Positions 16,261-25,555 are shown, numbered from the stretch's first letter. The stretch: 64,000 nt of DNA from an uncultured Akkermansia sp. (GCA_944390825.1 CALXRG010000004.1:62001-126000), one strand, 5' to 3'. Numbers and translations are program-made. Notes: generated by a model not told the origin, from the letters alone.

Positions 16261-16916
16261 TCAAGGCAACTAACCTGCACCGCAGCTACAGCATCGGCAA
16301 AAAACAAGTCGAAGTCCTGCATGGACTGGAACTCAGTATCTCGCGCGGTGAGCGCGTGTTCCTTTGCGGTCCCAGTGGCGCTGGCAAGACGACGCTCATG
16401 TACACTCTCGCCGGCTTGGAGCCGCCCCAGCAGGGGTCGGTGATTGTCGATGGCAAAGCGATATACGAAATGTCACTGCGGCAAAGGGCTCTCTTCCGCA
16501 ACCGCATGATGGGGTTTATCTTTCAGAATTACATGCTGATGCCCGAGTTGACTGCTATGGAGAATGCTTCGCTGGCAACAGCTGTGGCAGGACGGGAGGC
16601 TACAGAGCGGGTGACGGCATTGCTGGAGAGGGTAGGCTTGGGCGACCGCCTGGATCACCTGCCCAACGAGTTGTCGGGCGGTGAGCAGCAACGGGTAGCG
16701 ATTGCCAGGGCATTGGCCCATGACCCCCAGATTATTTTCGCCGATGAACCAACGGGAAATCTGGATTCCCGCAATGGCTCGCAGATTCTTGATCTGCTGT
16801 TCGGATTGGCCGAAGAAGGCGGTAAGACGCTGGTCATCGTGACGCATGATGCTCAGATCGCCTCACGGGGCGACCGTGTCCTGACTATTCGCGACGGCGT
16901 TGTGGTGTCGGACTGA
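16257..16916 (+). CDS. lolD: LolD-like ABC transporter ATP-binding protein
   Basis: A 219-residue ATPase of the MacB/LolD group. Walker A GPSGAGKTT, FIFQNYMLMPELTAMENASL (Q-loop with the LolD/MacB Leu-rich stretch), signature LSGGEQQRVAIARAL, Walker B IIFADEPTGNLD, H-loop THD. It would power release of lipoproteins from the inner membrane or a related export step. The start codon overlaps the panC stop by four bases, so translation is probably coupled. The LolC/E-type permease is not adjacent, so the assignment to the lipoprotein route comes from sequence type only. Confidence 0.85.
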   Translation: MIKATNLHRSYSIGKKQVEVLHGLELSISRGERVFLCGPSGAGKTTLMYTLAGLEPPQQGSVIVDGKAIYEMSLRQRALFRNRMMGFIFQNYMLMPELTAMENASLATAVAGREATERVTALLERVGLGDRLDHLPNELSGGEQQRVAIARALAHDPQIIFADEPTGNLDSRNGSQILDLLFGLAEEGGKTLVIVTHDAQIASRGDRVLTIRDGVVVSD

Positions 16917-17005
16917 GGCGTTACTGTCTGAGCCCTTTCTCTCCTCCCGGAGCAGGCGCCCGGCATACTGCGGAGCCGCGGGTTGGGGACTGGGCGGGAG
17001 GAGCA

Positions 17006-18769
17006 ATGCCGTTTTTCTTTCGCTCCATGGGGAAGCGTCGTACATATGCGCGGTTGCATCGCATGCTGTGCGTCATGCGCCGGCTGCACATTGGCGAGCA
17101 GCAGGCCGTTGCTGTGCAGGCTCTGCTCATGGGACTGGCCGGTGCTGCAGCTGCCCTCCTCTTCGATGCCTCTACCAACTTCCTGCAGTGGGTGGTAACC
17201 GGTCTGTTGCCCGGAAACGGCGTGGAGCGTTTTACCCGGATGCCGGACTGGCTCTGTGTGCTGCTTCCCGCGGGAGGTGCTGCATGCGCAGCCCTCGTCC
17301 TGGGATTTGCCCTGCGACGGGCCCGTCACCCCGTGCCGGAGTATATGGAGGCTTTCTCTCTGGGGGATGGGAAACTGCCGCGAAGGCAGGGACTCTGGCG
17401 CAGCATTTCCGCTGTCATCAGCCTCGCCACCGGCGCTTCCATCGGAAAGGAAGGTGCACTGATCCAGATTTCTGCAGTAGCAGCATCGGCTGTGGGACGC
17501 TGGCTCTACGTGTCACCCGTGCGATTGCGCCTGCTGGTGGGCTGCGGTGCTGCAGCCGGCATGACAGCTGCCTTCCATACGCCGCTTTCGGCCTGCCTGT
17601 TTGTCTGCGAAGTGGTGGTGGGAACCTTCAGCATCGCGACGCTGGCTCCGCTGTTGCTCGCCTCCTGTGCAGCTTACGTGCTTGTGTGGACGCTGGGATT
17701 GTCGGGGGGCTTGTTTGAAGCTCCTTTGTCCCTGGACAGTCTGCAGGAAGCTTTGCTTTGTGCCGGATTGGCTGTTGGCGCAGCCCTGCTGGGGAAAGCC
17801 TGGGTGGCGCTGCTCTCCGGAATGCGGCGCCTGCTGGGGGGGAAAACCGCGTGGCTCCTGCCCCGCATGGTCATGGCAGGGCTGGCGGTAGGGGCTGTTG
17901 CGCTGGTGGAACCCTACGTGGTGGGAAACGGATATGAGGCGATCAGGGCCCTCTCACAAGGCATGTTTTCACCGGGACAGGCTTCGGTGTTGCTTGTCAT
18001 CAAGGCACTGATGGTGGCCGTTGTCTTTGGTGTCGGCACGATGGGAGGCGTGCTGACGCCGACGCTTCTCCTTGGGGCGCTGGTCGGTTACCTGTACGGC
18101 TGCGGACTCTACGCCTGCGATCTTTGTGCAGAGGAAAGCGTTATAGCGTACGCCTTTGCCGGTATGGCAGCATTTTTTGCGGTCTCCGGCAGGGCTCCTG
18201 TTACTGGACTGCTGCTGGTTATCGAGTTGACGATGAGTGCTCCCATGATTTTCCCGCTGATGCTGAGTGTCGGGGCAGCCTATGCGCTCGGCCGTTTACT
18301 TCCCGGCGGCTCCCTGTACGATGCTTCCCTCTCGTCCGGTCCGACTTCACCCCTCGAATCCGGTTTGGGTGGCTTGAGAGTGGGGCATTTGTGCCGTCCC
18401 CTCCGCGCGCGGGTAAGCCCCTCTACCGGCATGGATCGGGTGATGAGGCTCATGCTCCGCCATCCAGGAGAAAATGTGCCGGTACAGGACGAGTCCGGCG
18501 CGTGCGTGGGTGTCGTGCGCCCGTCTCACCTTCCCACCGCTGCCGGGCATTGGCAGGGAGACGCCGCCTCTGCCATGGATCGCTCGCTTCCCCGGCTGCG
18601 CACCGATCAAAGCTTGCCTGAGGCTTTAGCTGCTTTCCAAACAACGGATTGCAATGCCCTCCCAGTGGAGGAAGCTCAGAGCGGACATTTGGTCGGAAGC
18701 CTCTCGCGCGCAGAATTGTACCAGGTTATTGCGTTGCTGTTCCGCCGGGAATTGGCGCACCGGCGGTGA
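17006..18769 (+). CDS. ClC-family chloride channel/transporter with C-terminal CBS domains
   Basis: A 587-residue membrane protein. The conserved gate region reads ATGASIGKEGALIQ, with the gating Glu at residue 149, and is followed by GCGAAAGMTAAFHTPLSACLF and later FGVGTMGGVLTPTLLLGALVG. The first selectivity motif, usually GSGIP, is replaced by HPVPE. About 130 C-terminal residues look like a CBS pair (RVSPSTGMDRVMRL, QDESGACVGVV, SLPEALAAFQTTDCNALPV). It may move chloride, possibly in exchange for protons. Several in-frame Mets near the start leave the N-terminus uncertain. It follows lolD by 89 bp on the same strand. Confidence 0.88.
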   Translation: MPFFFRSMGKRRTYARLHRMLCVMRRLHIGEQQAVAVQALLMGLAGAAAALLFDASTNFLQWVVTGLLPGNGVERFTRMPDWLCVLLPAGGAACAALVLGFALRRARHPVPEYMEAFSLGDGKLPRRQGLWRSISAVISLATGASIGKEGALIQISAVAASAVGRWLYVSPVRLRLLVGCGAAAGMTAAFHTPLSACLFVCEVVVGTFSIATLAPLLLASCAAYVLVWTLGLSGGLFEAPLSLDSLQEALLCAGLAVGAALLGKAWVALLSGMRRLLGGKTAWLLPRMVMAGLAVGAVALVEPYVVGNGYEAIRALSQGMFSPGQASVLLVIKALMVAVVFGVGTMGGVLTPTLLLGALVGYLYGCGLYACDLCAEESVIAYAFAGMAAFFAVSGRAPVTGLLLVIELTMSAPMIFPLMLSVGAAYALGRLLPGGSLYDASLSSGPTSPLESGLGGLRVGHLCRPLRARVSPSTGMDRVMRLMLRHPGENVPVQDESGACVGVVRPSHLPTAAGHWQGDAASAMDRSLPRLRTDQSLPEALAAFQTTDCNALPVEEAQSGHLVGSLSRAELYQVIALLFRRELAHRR

Positions 18770-19070
18770 TTCCCCGGGTGCCTGGTCGGCGCGTATCCGG
18801 CCTGAGAAGGGCAGGCAAGCATCCTATCGAAACTATTGGACGCTGGCACGCTCTTTGCGCGCGGGCTTGCAGGGTGTGCGTTATGTCACGTTGCGCTTCC
18901 AGGAAGTCGCGGCATAACAACTGCTCGAGGCTATGTCGAGGGGGGAGCCTCCTGTTTATTCATCTGCGGAGAGTACAGCTTGAGCAAAGCCGTCCGCTTT
19001 GGCGGTACCGGGATATCCGAACGGGTGCGTCCCCCAAAAGGTGGTGCGGGATTCCCCGGAATCGGGGAGC
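18770..19070. other. Convergent intergenic region
   Basis: It lies between the ends of the ClC gene (plus) and the ABC-F gene (minus). No gene recognised. A short CCCCG/CGGGG hairpin lies near 19,050 without a U tract. Confidence 0.4.
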
Positions 19071-21083
19071 TTAGCCCGGATGCGTCGCTTCGACTTCAAG
19101 CATGTGCTCTGCTTCTTCGATAGCGCGGCTCAGTTCTTCCCAACGGGTGAACAGTGCCTCGGATTCCCGATCCTTCTGCTGGAACTCCTGTGTCAGCTCC
19201 ATGAGTTTTTGGTTGTCACTCATGTTTTCGGGCTTCCCCAGCTCGGAGGAGATGGCGGCTTTGCGCTCATCCAAGACGGCTATGGCGGATTCGACTGCCT
19301 CGAGTTCTTTCTGCAGGGGCTTGAGAATCTGCGCCCTGCGCTCGCGTTCCTGGGCCCGCTGGCGCCTCAGATCACGGCGGTTGCCTGGGGTCGTGGATGG
19401 TGCTGCGGCCGCGGTTGATGCAGCCGTTGACGAGGTGGCCGACCGGGCTGCGGCTGCTGCCTGTCGGCGTTCTTCGGCCTCGATCGTTTCCAGGTACTGC
19501 GATACGTTCCCGTGAAAGAGGCGCGGTGCCTGTCCCAGTCGGAATTCCAGTACTTTGTTGACGATGGGATCAAGGAAGCGACGGTTGTGCGAGACGATGC
19601 AGTAGGATCCGGGATACTCGGCAAGCGCCGCCTGCAGTACATCCTGACTCTGGAAATCCAAGTGGTTCGTTGGCTCGTCCATGATCAGGAAATTGGCCGG
19701 TTTGAGCAGCATGCACACAAGAGCAACGCGGGAGCGCTCGCCTCCGGACAGAACACCGATTTTTTTGAATACGTCGTCGCCCCGGAACAGGAAACAGCCC
19801 AGGATATTGCGCACCAGTGGCCGCGTTTCCCGGCTCGCTGCGGCTTCGACGCATTCAAGGACGGTTTGTTCGTTGTTGAGCACGTCGGCATGTGTCTGTG
19901 AGAAAAAGGCCACCTGCGTGTGGTGACCGAAGGCGAAGATTCCGGAATCCGGAGCTTCGGTGCCGGAAATGAGCCGGGTGAAGGTTGATTTGCCGGCGCC
20001 GTTAACCCCCACGATGGCGATGCGATCTCCCTTGTCCACCGTGAAGTCGTAGTCCTGAAGCAGACGGATGGGCCCGTAGGCTTTGCTTACTTTTTCCAGC
20101 CGTACAACCGTGTGGCCTCCCGGGGGTGGGGGCGGGAAGTGGAAACTCATCACGGCGTCGTCCTGTTCGACTTCGATCAGCTCTATTTTTTCAAGCTGTT
20201 TGAGGCGGCTCTGAGCTTGGGATGCCTTGGTTGCTTTGGCGCGGAAGCGGTCAATAAAGGCTTGGGTTTTGGCTATTTCGCGCTGCTGAGCTTTGGCCTG
20301 ACGCTGCAATATTTCTTTGCGGGCTTTGCTCTCGCGGAGGTAGAAGGAGAAGTTGCCGGCGTACTCCTCCGCCCGTCCGTGGTGAAAGGCAATGGTGCGA
20401 GATACCAGGCCGTCGAGCAGGGCGATATCATGGCTGATGATGCAGATGGCACCCCGGTAGTTGCGCAGGCTTTGCTCCATCCACCGCTGGCTGCTGATGT
20501 CGAGGTGATTCGTCGGCTCGTCCAGCAGCAGGACTTCCGGCTCCTGGATGAGTAGTTTGGCCAGGGCTATGCGCATTTGCCAACCGCCGGAAAACTCCCC
20601 GCAGTCCCGGCGGAAGTCTGCTTCGCTGAATCCCAGTCCGCGCAGGATCGATTCGACGCGTGGTCGCAGCGAGGCGGCGTCCCTGTCGTGCAGAATGAGC
20701 TCCAAGCGCCCGATTTCTTCGAGGTGGCTGCGGTACGCATCAGAATCCGTTGGCAGCTGCTGAAGCTCGGCGGAAAGCTCGTCGACTTGCTGCTGGAGCT
20801 CGACGATGTTGCCGACACTGCCCAGCACCTCGTCGAGCAGGGGTGTCCCCTCGATGTGAATGCCGTCCTGGGGCAGGTAGCCGACGTGCGTGTGCCGCGG
20901 CAGGATGACTTTGCCGCTATCCGGTTCCATCGCCCCCACAATACATTTCATGAGGGTGGATTTGCCTGCGCCGTTCTGCCCGGCGAAGGCGATACGCTCC
21001 CCTTGCTCTACGACAAATGAGAGCGAATCAAACAGCACACGCGCACCGAACTCGATGTGCAGATCCTGTACGGCGAAAACCAA
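19071..21083 (-). CDS. ABC-F family ATPase (ribosome-associated type)
   Basis: A 670-residue protein with two fused ABC domains and no membrane segments. Domain 1 has Walker A GQNGAGKST, signature FSGGWQMRIALAKLL and LLLDEPTNHLD; domain 2 has GVNGAGKST, LSGGERSRVALV and LIMDEPTNHLD. A charged linker (about residues 240-310) and a C-terminal coiled coil rich in Ala/Ser/Thr then Glu/Arg follow, as in Uup-type members. Such proteins bind the ribosome and affect translation. The gene starts 20 bp after the cyclophilin gene, so the two form an operon. I cannot separate Uup, EttA-like or resistance types with certainty; the long C-terminal coiled coil favours Uup-like. Confidence 0.9.
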   Translation of the reverse strand: MVFAVQDLHIEFGARVLFDSLSFVVEQGERIAFAGQNGAGKSTLMKCIVGAMEPDSGKVILPRHTHVGYLPQDGIHIEGTPLLDEVLGSVGNIVELQQQVDELSAELQQLPTDSDAYRSHLEEIGRLELILHDRDAASLRPRVESILRGLGFSEADFRRDCGEFSGGWQMRIALAKLLIQEPEVLLLDEPTNHLDISSQRWMEQSLRNYRGAICIISHDIALLDGLVSRTIAFHHGRAEEYAGNFSFYLRESKARKEILQRQAKAQQREIAKTQAFIDRFRAKATKASQAQSRLKQLEKIELIEVEQDDAVMSFHFPPPPPGGHTVVRLEKVSKAYGPIRLLQDYDFTVDKGDRIAIVGVNGAGKSTFTRLISGTEAPDSGIFAFGHHTQVAFFSQTHADVLNNEQTVLECVEAAASRETRPLVRNILGCFLFRGDDVFKKIGVLSGGERSRVALVCMLLKPANFLIMDEPTNHLDFQSQDVLQAALAEYPGSYCIVSHNRRFLDPIVNKVLEFRLGQAPRLFHGNVSQYLETIEAEERRQAAAAARSATSSTAASTAAAAPSTTPGNRRDLRRQRAQERERRAQILKPLQKELEAVESAIAVLDERKAAISSELGKPENMSDNQKLMELTQEFQQKDRESEALFTRWEELSRAIEEAEHMLEVEATHPG

Positions 21084-21103
21084 AGCGCAGGGCGGAGAAG
21101 GGC

Positions 21104-21628
21104 TTACTTGGCGAGTTTGCTGTTCCAGCGTTTGATGTTGGAGGCTTGCTCCGCAAACAGATCCTCACAGTCGTCGAGAATCTCGATCGTTGTGATGGTG
21201 TCACCTTGGCGGATGGCATTGACAACCTCCTGGTCGTCGGCACTCAGCACCTCGCCGAAAATCGTGTGCTTGCCGTCCAGCCAGGTGGTCGGCACATGCG
21301 TGATGAAGAATTGCGAGCCATTGGTGCCTTCACCTGTCCAGGTGCGGCCGGCATTGGCCATGGCCAGAAGCCCGGGCTTGGTGAACCTGAGGTCGGGGCG
21401 GCATTCATCGTCAAAGCGGTAACCGGGGCCACCGCAGCCGGTGCCTTCGGGATCGCCGCCCTGGATCATGAAATCAGCAATCACGCGGTGGAAGCTCAGC
21501 CCGTTATAGAAGCCGCGGCGGGCGAGATTCAGGAAGCTGGCTGCTGTTACCGGGGTTTTGGAGGCAAACACCGTCAGGTTGATGTCACCTTTGTTTGTCT
21601 TGATTGTGATTCTTTTGTCTGTCGCCAT
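21104..21628 (-). CDS. Cyclophilin-type peptidyl-prolyl cis-trans isomerase
   Basis: A 174-residue cyclophilin without signal peptide, so probably cytoplasmic. Family motifs are present: FHRVIADFMIQGGDPEGTG, GLLAMANAG, NGSQFFIT and LDGKHTIFGEV. The start at 21628 gives MATDKRITIKTNKGDI, and a promoter ends seven bases before it; the longer ORF is rejected. It accelerates proline isomerisation during folding. It is the first gene of a pair with the ABC-F ATPase. The C-terminus carries a short unusual extension (EDLFAEQASNIKRWNSKLAK). Confidence 0.95.
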   Translation of the reverse strand: MATDKRITIKTNKGDINLTVFASKTPVTAASFLNLARRGFYNGLSFHRVIADFMIQGGDPEGTGCGGPGYRFDDECRPDLRFTKPGLLAMANAGRTWTGEGTNGSQFFITHVPTTWLDGKHTIFGEVLSADDQEVVNAIRQGDTITTIEILDDCEDLFAEQASNIKRWNSKLAK

Positions 21629-21635
21629 GGCCGCG

Positions 21636-21664
21636 AGGATAGCAGCTTCCCTCCTGACAATCAA
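21636..21664 (-). promoter_or_regulatory. Promoter of cyclophilin/ABC-F operon (leaderless type)
   Basis: TTGATT (21664-21659), 17-bp spacer ending TGC, TATCCT (21641-21636) on the minus strand; seven bases to the ATG. Confidence 0.6.
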
Positions 21665-21770
21665 GTAAAATTCCGTTTGAAGCGTGACATAATGACTGCC
21701 TGGCACCGGGGGATTTGCCCTGTGGAGAGAGTCCGTTTTGACGGCTCTTGGCGCTTGGGTGGCAGGTCGG

Positions 21771-22592
21771 TCACAGCGTGATGGTCTGCCCATCTTCCGG
21801 TACCTCGATGCGCCCGCTGAAGCAGGTCGCGGCTTCAGCGGTGTAGCGACGGGAGCGGTTGGGCAGGTCGCTGTCCTCCGTGTGGTAGAGCAGGAGGTTT
21901 TTTACGTCGAGGCGGGCGGCGAGCCTCCCGGCATCCAGAGCGGTGCTGTGGTGCTTTTCGTAGGGTTTGAAGCGTTCTTTGTCGGCGTAGCAGCAGAAGG
22001 CCTCGCACAGCAGCCAGTCGGCATGCTCTACCATGGCTCTGTTGCGTTCGGAGAAGGGCTCATCACCCAGGCAGACGAGTGATTTGCCGTCGGGAAGCGC
22101 CAGACGGAAGCCGAATTGCTTTGCCTTGCTGGAGCCGATGTCAAAGGCCGAGCCCTGCATGCCGGCTGCGGTGAATGCGGCACCATCGCTGAGGGGGACG
22201 TATTCGATGTCGTTGCCGATGCGGGCGCAGACTTTTGGGGGCAGTGTCAGTCGGCAGATCGTGTCGAGAGCTTCGAGTCCGGCAGGGTGGCTCAGAAGGC
22301 GCAGGTGTGCGGTGAATTGTCCGGAGTTGATTCCCTGGGCCAGCATGCGAAGCACCCAGACTGCACCCAGGATGTGGTCGGTGTGCGTGTGGGTGAGAAA
22401 AAGCTCGGTGATCTCGGGCAGGCGTATCCCGGCTGCTTCGAGTCGGGGCAGGATGCCGTTGCCTCCTCCTGCATCGACCAGGAGCACCTGCGAGCCGTGG
22501 CGCAGGGCGAAGCATGTGTTGTAGCATCGCGTTACGGCGGCGTTGCCTGTGCCCAACATTGTCAGTTCGGTGGAGGTGTGGCTGTGTTTCAT
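21771..22592 (-). CDS. Metallo-beta-lactamase fold hydrolase (RNase Z-like)
   Basis: A 273-residue protein starting MKHSHTSTELTMLGTGNAAV. The metal site motif is LTHTHTDHILG, followed by later ligands in CLGDEP and YHTED. The arrangement, with TMLGTG at the start and a late LLYHTED-like segment, resembles RNase Z and related phosphodiesterase-type hydrolases of the MBL fold. The substrate is unknown. It lies between alr and the cyclophilin gene, all on the minus strand but with gaps of about 140-235 bp. No promoter was recognised upstream. Confidence 0.8.
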   Translation of the reverse strand: MKHSHTSTELTMLGTGNAAVTRCYNTCFALRHGSQVLLVDAGGGNGILPRLEAAGIRLPEITELFLTHTHTDHILGAVWVLRMLAQGINSGQFTAHLRLLSHPAGLEALDTICRLTLPPKVCARIGNDIEYVPLSDGAAFTAAGMQGSAFDIGSSKAKQFGFRLALPDGKSLVCLGDEPFSERNRAMVEHADWLLCEAFCCYADKERFKPYEKHHSTALDAGRLAARLDVKNLLLYHTEDSDLPNRSRRYTAEAATCFSGRIEVPEDGQTITL

Positions 22593-22826
22593 GTGACTTT
22601 TGCTTGACCGGTGGGGTGATGTGTTTGGTCGGAAGCGCGAGATCCGGTTACCGGGTCGTGGTGCGGGGCTTTCTGCAGGTGCCTGTGAGCGGAGGAGCGT
22701 GTGAGCTGAGGGACTTCGTCCGGCTCGGCGGGAGGCGTCAGCAGGGGTTGTGTGGAGGTGGATGCGAGTGCCGGGGTAAGGGACAAGTGAGCTGCGCCTT
22801 GCTCCAGCGGGGAAGTGCGCAGTGAA

Positions 22827-23936
22827 TCAATGGGAGTGATAGACGCGGGGAAGGCGGGGACCCAGGCCTGTGAAAATGTCCCAGGTGATAGTGCCTGCTC
22901 GCTCGGCGACTTCTGTCACTGGAATGTGCGGGCCGATCAATTCGACGGTGTCGCCGGGTGCTACGTCAGGTACCGCGGTAACATCGGCCATGATTTGATC
23001 CATGGTAACGCGTCCCAGGGTCGGGCAGTAATGGCCATTGATAAAGACACGCGTGCCGGCTCCGCCCAAACGGCGGTTCCAGCCATCGGCATAGCCGATG
23101 CCTATGGTGGCTACCTGAGTGGGCGCGGAGGTGATGTAGTCGCGCCCGTAGGCAACCCCGTGCCCGGCCGGCAGTTCCCGAACCAGGGAGATGCGGGACT
23201 TGAGTCGGAGGGTGGGCCGCAGTACGCCATCGTAGATGGAGGCCATGGGTGCCACGCCGTAGAGCAACAGACCGGGGCGCACCATATTGGCGATGGGAAT
23301 TTCATAGCCCAGTTCCCCGGCACTGGCTGCCAGATGGCGATAGCGCAACTTGAAATGTCGCCCGAGCATGGCGACGCAGTCGGTGAATTCACGTATCTGC
23401 GCTTGGGTGAAGCTCACGTCTTCATCTGCTGCAGAGCAGTGGGACATCACACCGTCGATGATCAGGTTTTTCATCTGCTGCAGAGGCCCGATAATTTCGC
23501 CGAGCTGGTGAGGCAGGAAGCCTTCCCGTCCCATGCCTGTGTCCAGCGCCATGTGAACGGGGAAGCTCTTGTCGAACATCTCGGCAATGCTTTGATAGTG
23601 CTGTGCTTCTTCGAGGGTTGAGATAGTGCAGCCCCAGTTGTTGAGCACCATTTCCTCCCGTTCCTCGGGGAAGGCCGGCCCGAGGATAAATGGTTTGGTG
23701 CGTACTCCGGCCATGCTCAGTCGCCTGGCTTCGCCTACGTTGGCTACGCCGAAGAAGGCTGCGCCGTCTGTATCCAGGCGTCGGGCAACCGGCTCAAGCC
23801 CGTGTCCATAGGCGCCGGCCTTGATGACCGGCATAAGCGCCACTCCAGGTGAGGCTTGGCGGGCGATATCGAGATTATGGGCGATGGCTTCCAGGTCTAC
23901 TTCTACCCAGGCACGGGGTGGGCTCGTGTGATTCAT
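22827..23936 (-). CDS. alr: Alanine racemase
   Basis: A 369-residue PLP enzyme that makes D-alanine for peptidoglycan. The PLP lysine is Lys39 in VIKAGAYGHG (KANAYGHG in many relatives). The catalytic Tyr lies in GVAYGRDYIT, and the C-terminal domain contains GYADGWNRRLGGAG and MDQIMADVT. The ATG at 23936 gives MNHTSPPRAWVEVDL, the usual beginning. A -10 box (TACCAT, 23948-23943) lies six bases upstream. Full length, no anomalies. Confidence 0.97.
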   Translation of the reverse strand: MNHTSPPRAWVEVDLEAIAHNLDIARQASPGVALMPVIKAGAYGHGLEPVARRLDTDGAAFFGVANVGEARRLSMAGVRTKPFILGPAFPEEREEMVLNNWGCTISTLEEAQHYQSIAEMFDKSFPVHMALDTGMGREGFLPHQLGEIIGPLQQMKNLIIDGVMSHCSAADEDVSFTQAQIREFTDCVAMLGRHFKLRYRHLAASAGELGYEIPIANMVRPGLLLYGVAPMASIYDGVLRPTLRLKSRISLVRELPAGHGVAYGRDYITSAPTQVATIGIGYADGWNRRLGGAGTRVFINGHYCPTLGRVTMDQIMADVTAVPDVAPGDTVELIGPHIPVTEVAERAGTITWDIFTGLGPRLPRVYHSH

Positions 23937-23942
23937 GGCAAT

Positions 23943-23970
23943 ATGGTAGCATTTATGGTCCGTTTGTACA
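23943..23970 (-). promoter_or_regulatory. alr promoter (leaderless type)
   Basis: TGTACA (23970-23965), 16-bp spacer ending TGC, TACCAT (23948-23943) on the minus strand, six bases from the ATG. The -35 match is weak. Confidence 0.45.
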
Positions 23971-24041
23971 GAAAAACGTGATGCTATCGTGGATAGAGTG
24001 CGTAATTTTTCTATAAATGTTCATCTTATATTTAATTTTCT

Positions 24042-24071
24042 CTGGACAAAGTTGTCCGGAGACGCTACAAT
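24042..24071 (+). promoter_or_regulatory. marR-type gene promoter with internal dyad (probable operator)
   Basis: TGGACA (24043-24048), 17-bp spacer, TACAAT (24066-24071), six bases before the ATG. The dyad GGACAA-AG-TTGTCC (24044-24057), extendable to 8-bp arms at 24042-24059 with one mismatch, covers the -35 and the upstream spacer. This is the expected place for autorepression by the regulator. Confidence 0.7.
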
Positions 24072-24077
24072 GGGCGC

Positions 24078-24557
24078 ATGGAATCACAGAATTTCAAGGC
24101 TCCGCATGTGCCTTTTCGCATGCTTTTAAACGTGTTGGACGATCTGCGCCGCAGCAGCATTAAATCGACCAACTCCCCCGAACAGAAACAAATGCTCGGG
24201 CTTACCGTCCGCCAGGGATCTGCAATTTCGCAGGTTAAGCTGCTGATGGATGAGCAGCCCGAGGGTGTTGCGTTGAAAACGCTTGCGAAGTATCTCCAGA
24301 TGACGGTGCCTGCCACTTCTCTTTTGGTGGAGGCCATGGTCAGCAAGGGTTTCTTCGAGCGTAATACCAACCCGAATGACCGCCGTGCTGTGTGTATCCG
24401 CCTGTCGCCCAAGGGGCTGGATTTGTTCTATCAGGTGTATTCTCACTTCCACGACGCTATAGACGACCTTTCCAAGGTGCTTACTCCGGAAGAAGTGGAA
24501 ACGCTGGCTACCATCGCTCAGAAGATGCACGACCAGCACTACGGCAAGCAATCCTGA
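24078..24557 (+). CDS. MarR-family transcriptional regulator
   Basis: A 159-residue winged-helix regulator. The recognition-helix region reads GVALKTLAKYLQMTVPATSLLVEAMVSKGFFER, followed by the wing NTNPNDRRAVCIRLSPKG, which is the MarR signature (DRR in the wing). Flanking helices provide the dimer interface. No target gene is adjacent: it ends in its own strong terminator, and the neighbouring genes are divergent or on the other strand. A dyad overlapping its own promoter suggests autorepression. The ligand is unknown. Confidence 0.93.
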   Translation: MESQNFKAPHVPFRMLLNVLDDLRRSSIKSTNSPEQKQMLGLTVRQGSAISQVKLLMDEQPEGVALKTLAKYLQMTVPATSLLVEAMVSKGFFERNTNPNDRRAVCIRLSPKGLDLFYQVYSHFHDAIDDLSKVLTPEEVETLATIAQKMHDQHYGKQS

Positions 24558-24595
24558 GCATTTCGGTGCCGTTATTTTAACTTAAACATTTGATT

Positions 24596-24631
24596 GCGGT
24601 GGCTGTGTGATCACAGCCACCGCTCTTTTTT
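24596..24631 (+). terminator. Terminator of marR-type gene
   Basis: A perfect 12-bp stem (GCGGTGGCTGTG / CACAGCCACCGC, arms 24596-24607 and 24612-24623) with a 4-base loop, followed by TCTTTTTT. Confidence 0.93.
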
Positions 24632-24916
24632 GCCCATTTTTGTGCTTTTCCCCCGTTTTATCATGCATCTTATCATGTATCGGCCCACTGCATTCCGGGA
24701 TGCCAGTGTGGGTATGGGAAGGGGAGTTGAGTAGGTGCTTGTGGTGGGGAGAGAGAAAAAGCAGAAACCCTCACGGCGCATGATGCGCGAAAATGCGGGT
24801 TCCTGCTTGCTGTCTGTGGAGGTTCGCTAGCAGCGGCGCTCTGGCCAGGTGAAGAAAAGCGTTCGTTTGCGAGGGGCTGTTGCGCTGATTGACGGGATAA
24901 CGGGATGCGGGGATGA

Positions 24917-25555
24917 CTATCGGTTCGTCTTTGCGCGGAGGCTCTGCTGCTGGGCCAGTGAGTTGTGCATTTTGGCACAGTGGGCGTAACCGCGGCGGGA
25001 TTCCAGCATTTTGAGGCTCAGGGAGGGGGAGCCCCATTTGATGATGTCGATTTCGACTACTCTGCGCCCCCACTGTCTCATCAGGGTATGCGAGGGCTGA
25101 TAAATATCAATCGTGCCCGTGCCTACCAGAGCGCTGCCGTAGTCATCCACGACGTAAATATAAGGCTGACCCTTGATGACAAATTGGGTACCCAGCGGGT
25201 AAACAGACCAGTCTGCTGCCGCGCTGCGGTATTTGTCGGTGTAGAGAAGGCGCGTGCCGATGGCATTGCGGGCGCCGTAGGTCATGTGATCGCTTTCGGA
25301 ATGTGTGTAGGCAGTCGTGCGGACAACGCGCTTCGTCTGCTTTGGGTGGTAAAACGGCATGCCGTGCTTATCGCGACCCAGATTGGGAAGCGCTTCGTCC
25401 GGTTTTGCTGAGGGAGAGGGAGCGTGCGGCTGTACAAAGCCCTTGCTGACAGGAGTTCCCGCCTGGGTGGTGTTCGTGGCACCAACGAACAGTAGTACCG
25501 TTGCGGCCAGGAGCGTCGCAGCGCTACGGAACATTCGGAAGTTGGTTGTACGCAT
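24917..25555 (-). CDS. Exported 3D-domain protein (double-psi beta-barrel)
   Basis: A 212-residue protein with an N-terminal signal peptide (AATLLAATVLLFVGATNTTQA). The C-terminal half has RTTAYTHSE, NAIGTRLLYT, WSVYPLGTQFVIKG and YVVDDYGSALVGTGTIDIYQPS, and ends the domain with GRRVVEIDI. The three conserved Asp positions (DD-G, IDIY) are the 3D domain seen in lytic transglycosylase MltA and in Bacillus YocH/YuiC. A role in cell-wall turnover is inferred. It stands alone with its own promoter at 25,619-25,647. Confidence 0.83.
   Translation of the reverse strand: MRTTNFRMFRSAATLLAATVLLFVGATNTTQAGTPVSKGFVQPHAPSPSAKPDEALPNLGRDKHGMPFYHPKQTKRVVRTTAYTHSESDHMTYGARNAIGTRLLYTDKYRSAAADWSVYPLGTQFVIKGQPYIYVVDDYGSALVGTGTIDIYQPSHTLMRQWGRRVVEIDIIKWGSPSLSLKMLESRRGYAHCAKMHNSLAQQQSLRAKTNR

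Noticed and set aside
18836..19123. A 95-codon plus-strand ORF between the ClC and ABC-F genes
   Set aside because: Runs into the ABC-F gene on the opposite strand, no motif, no promoter.
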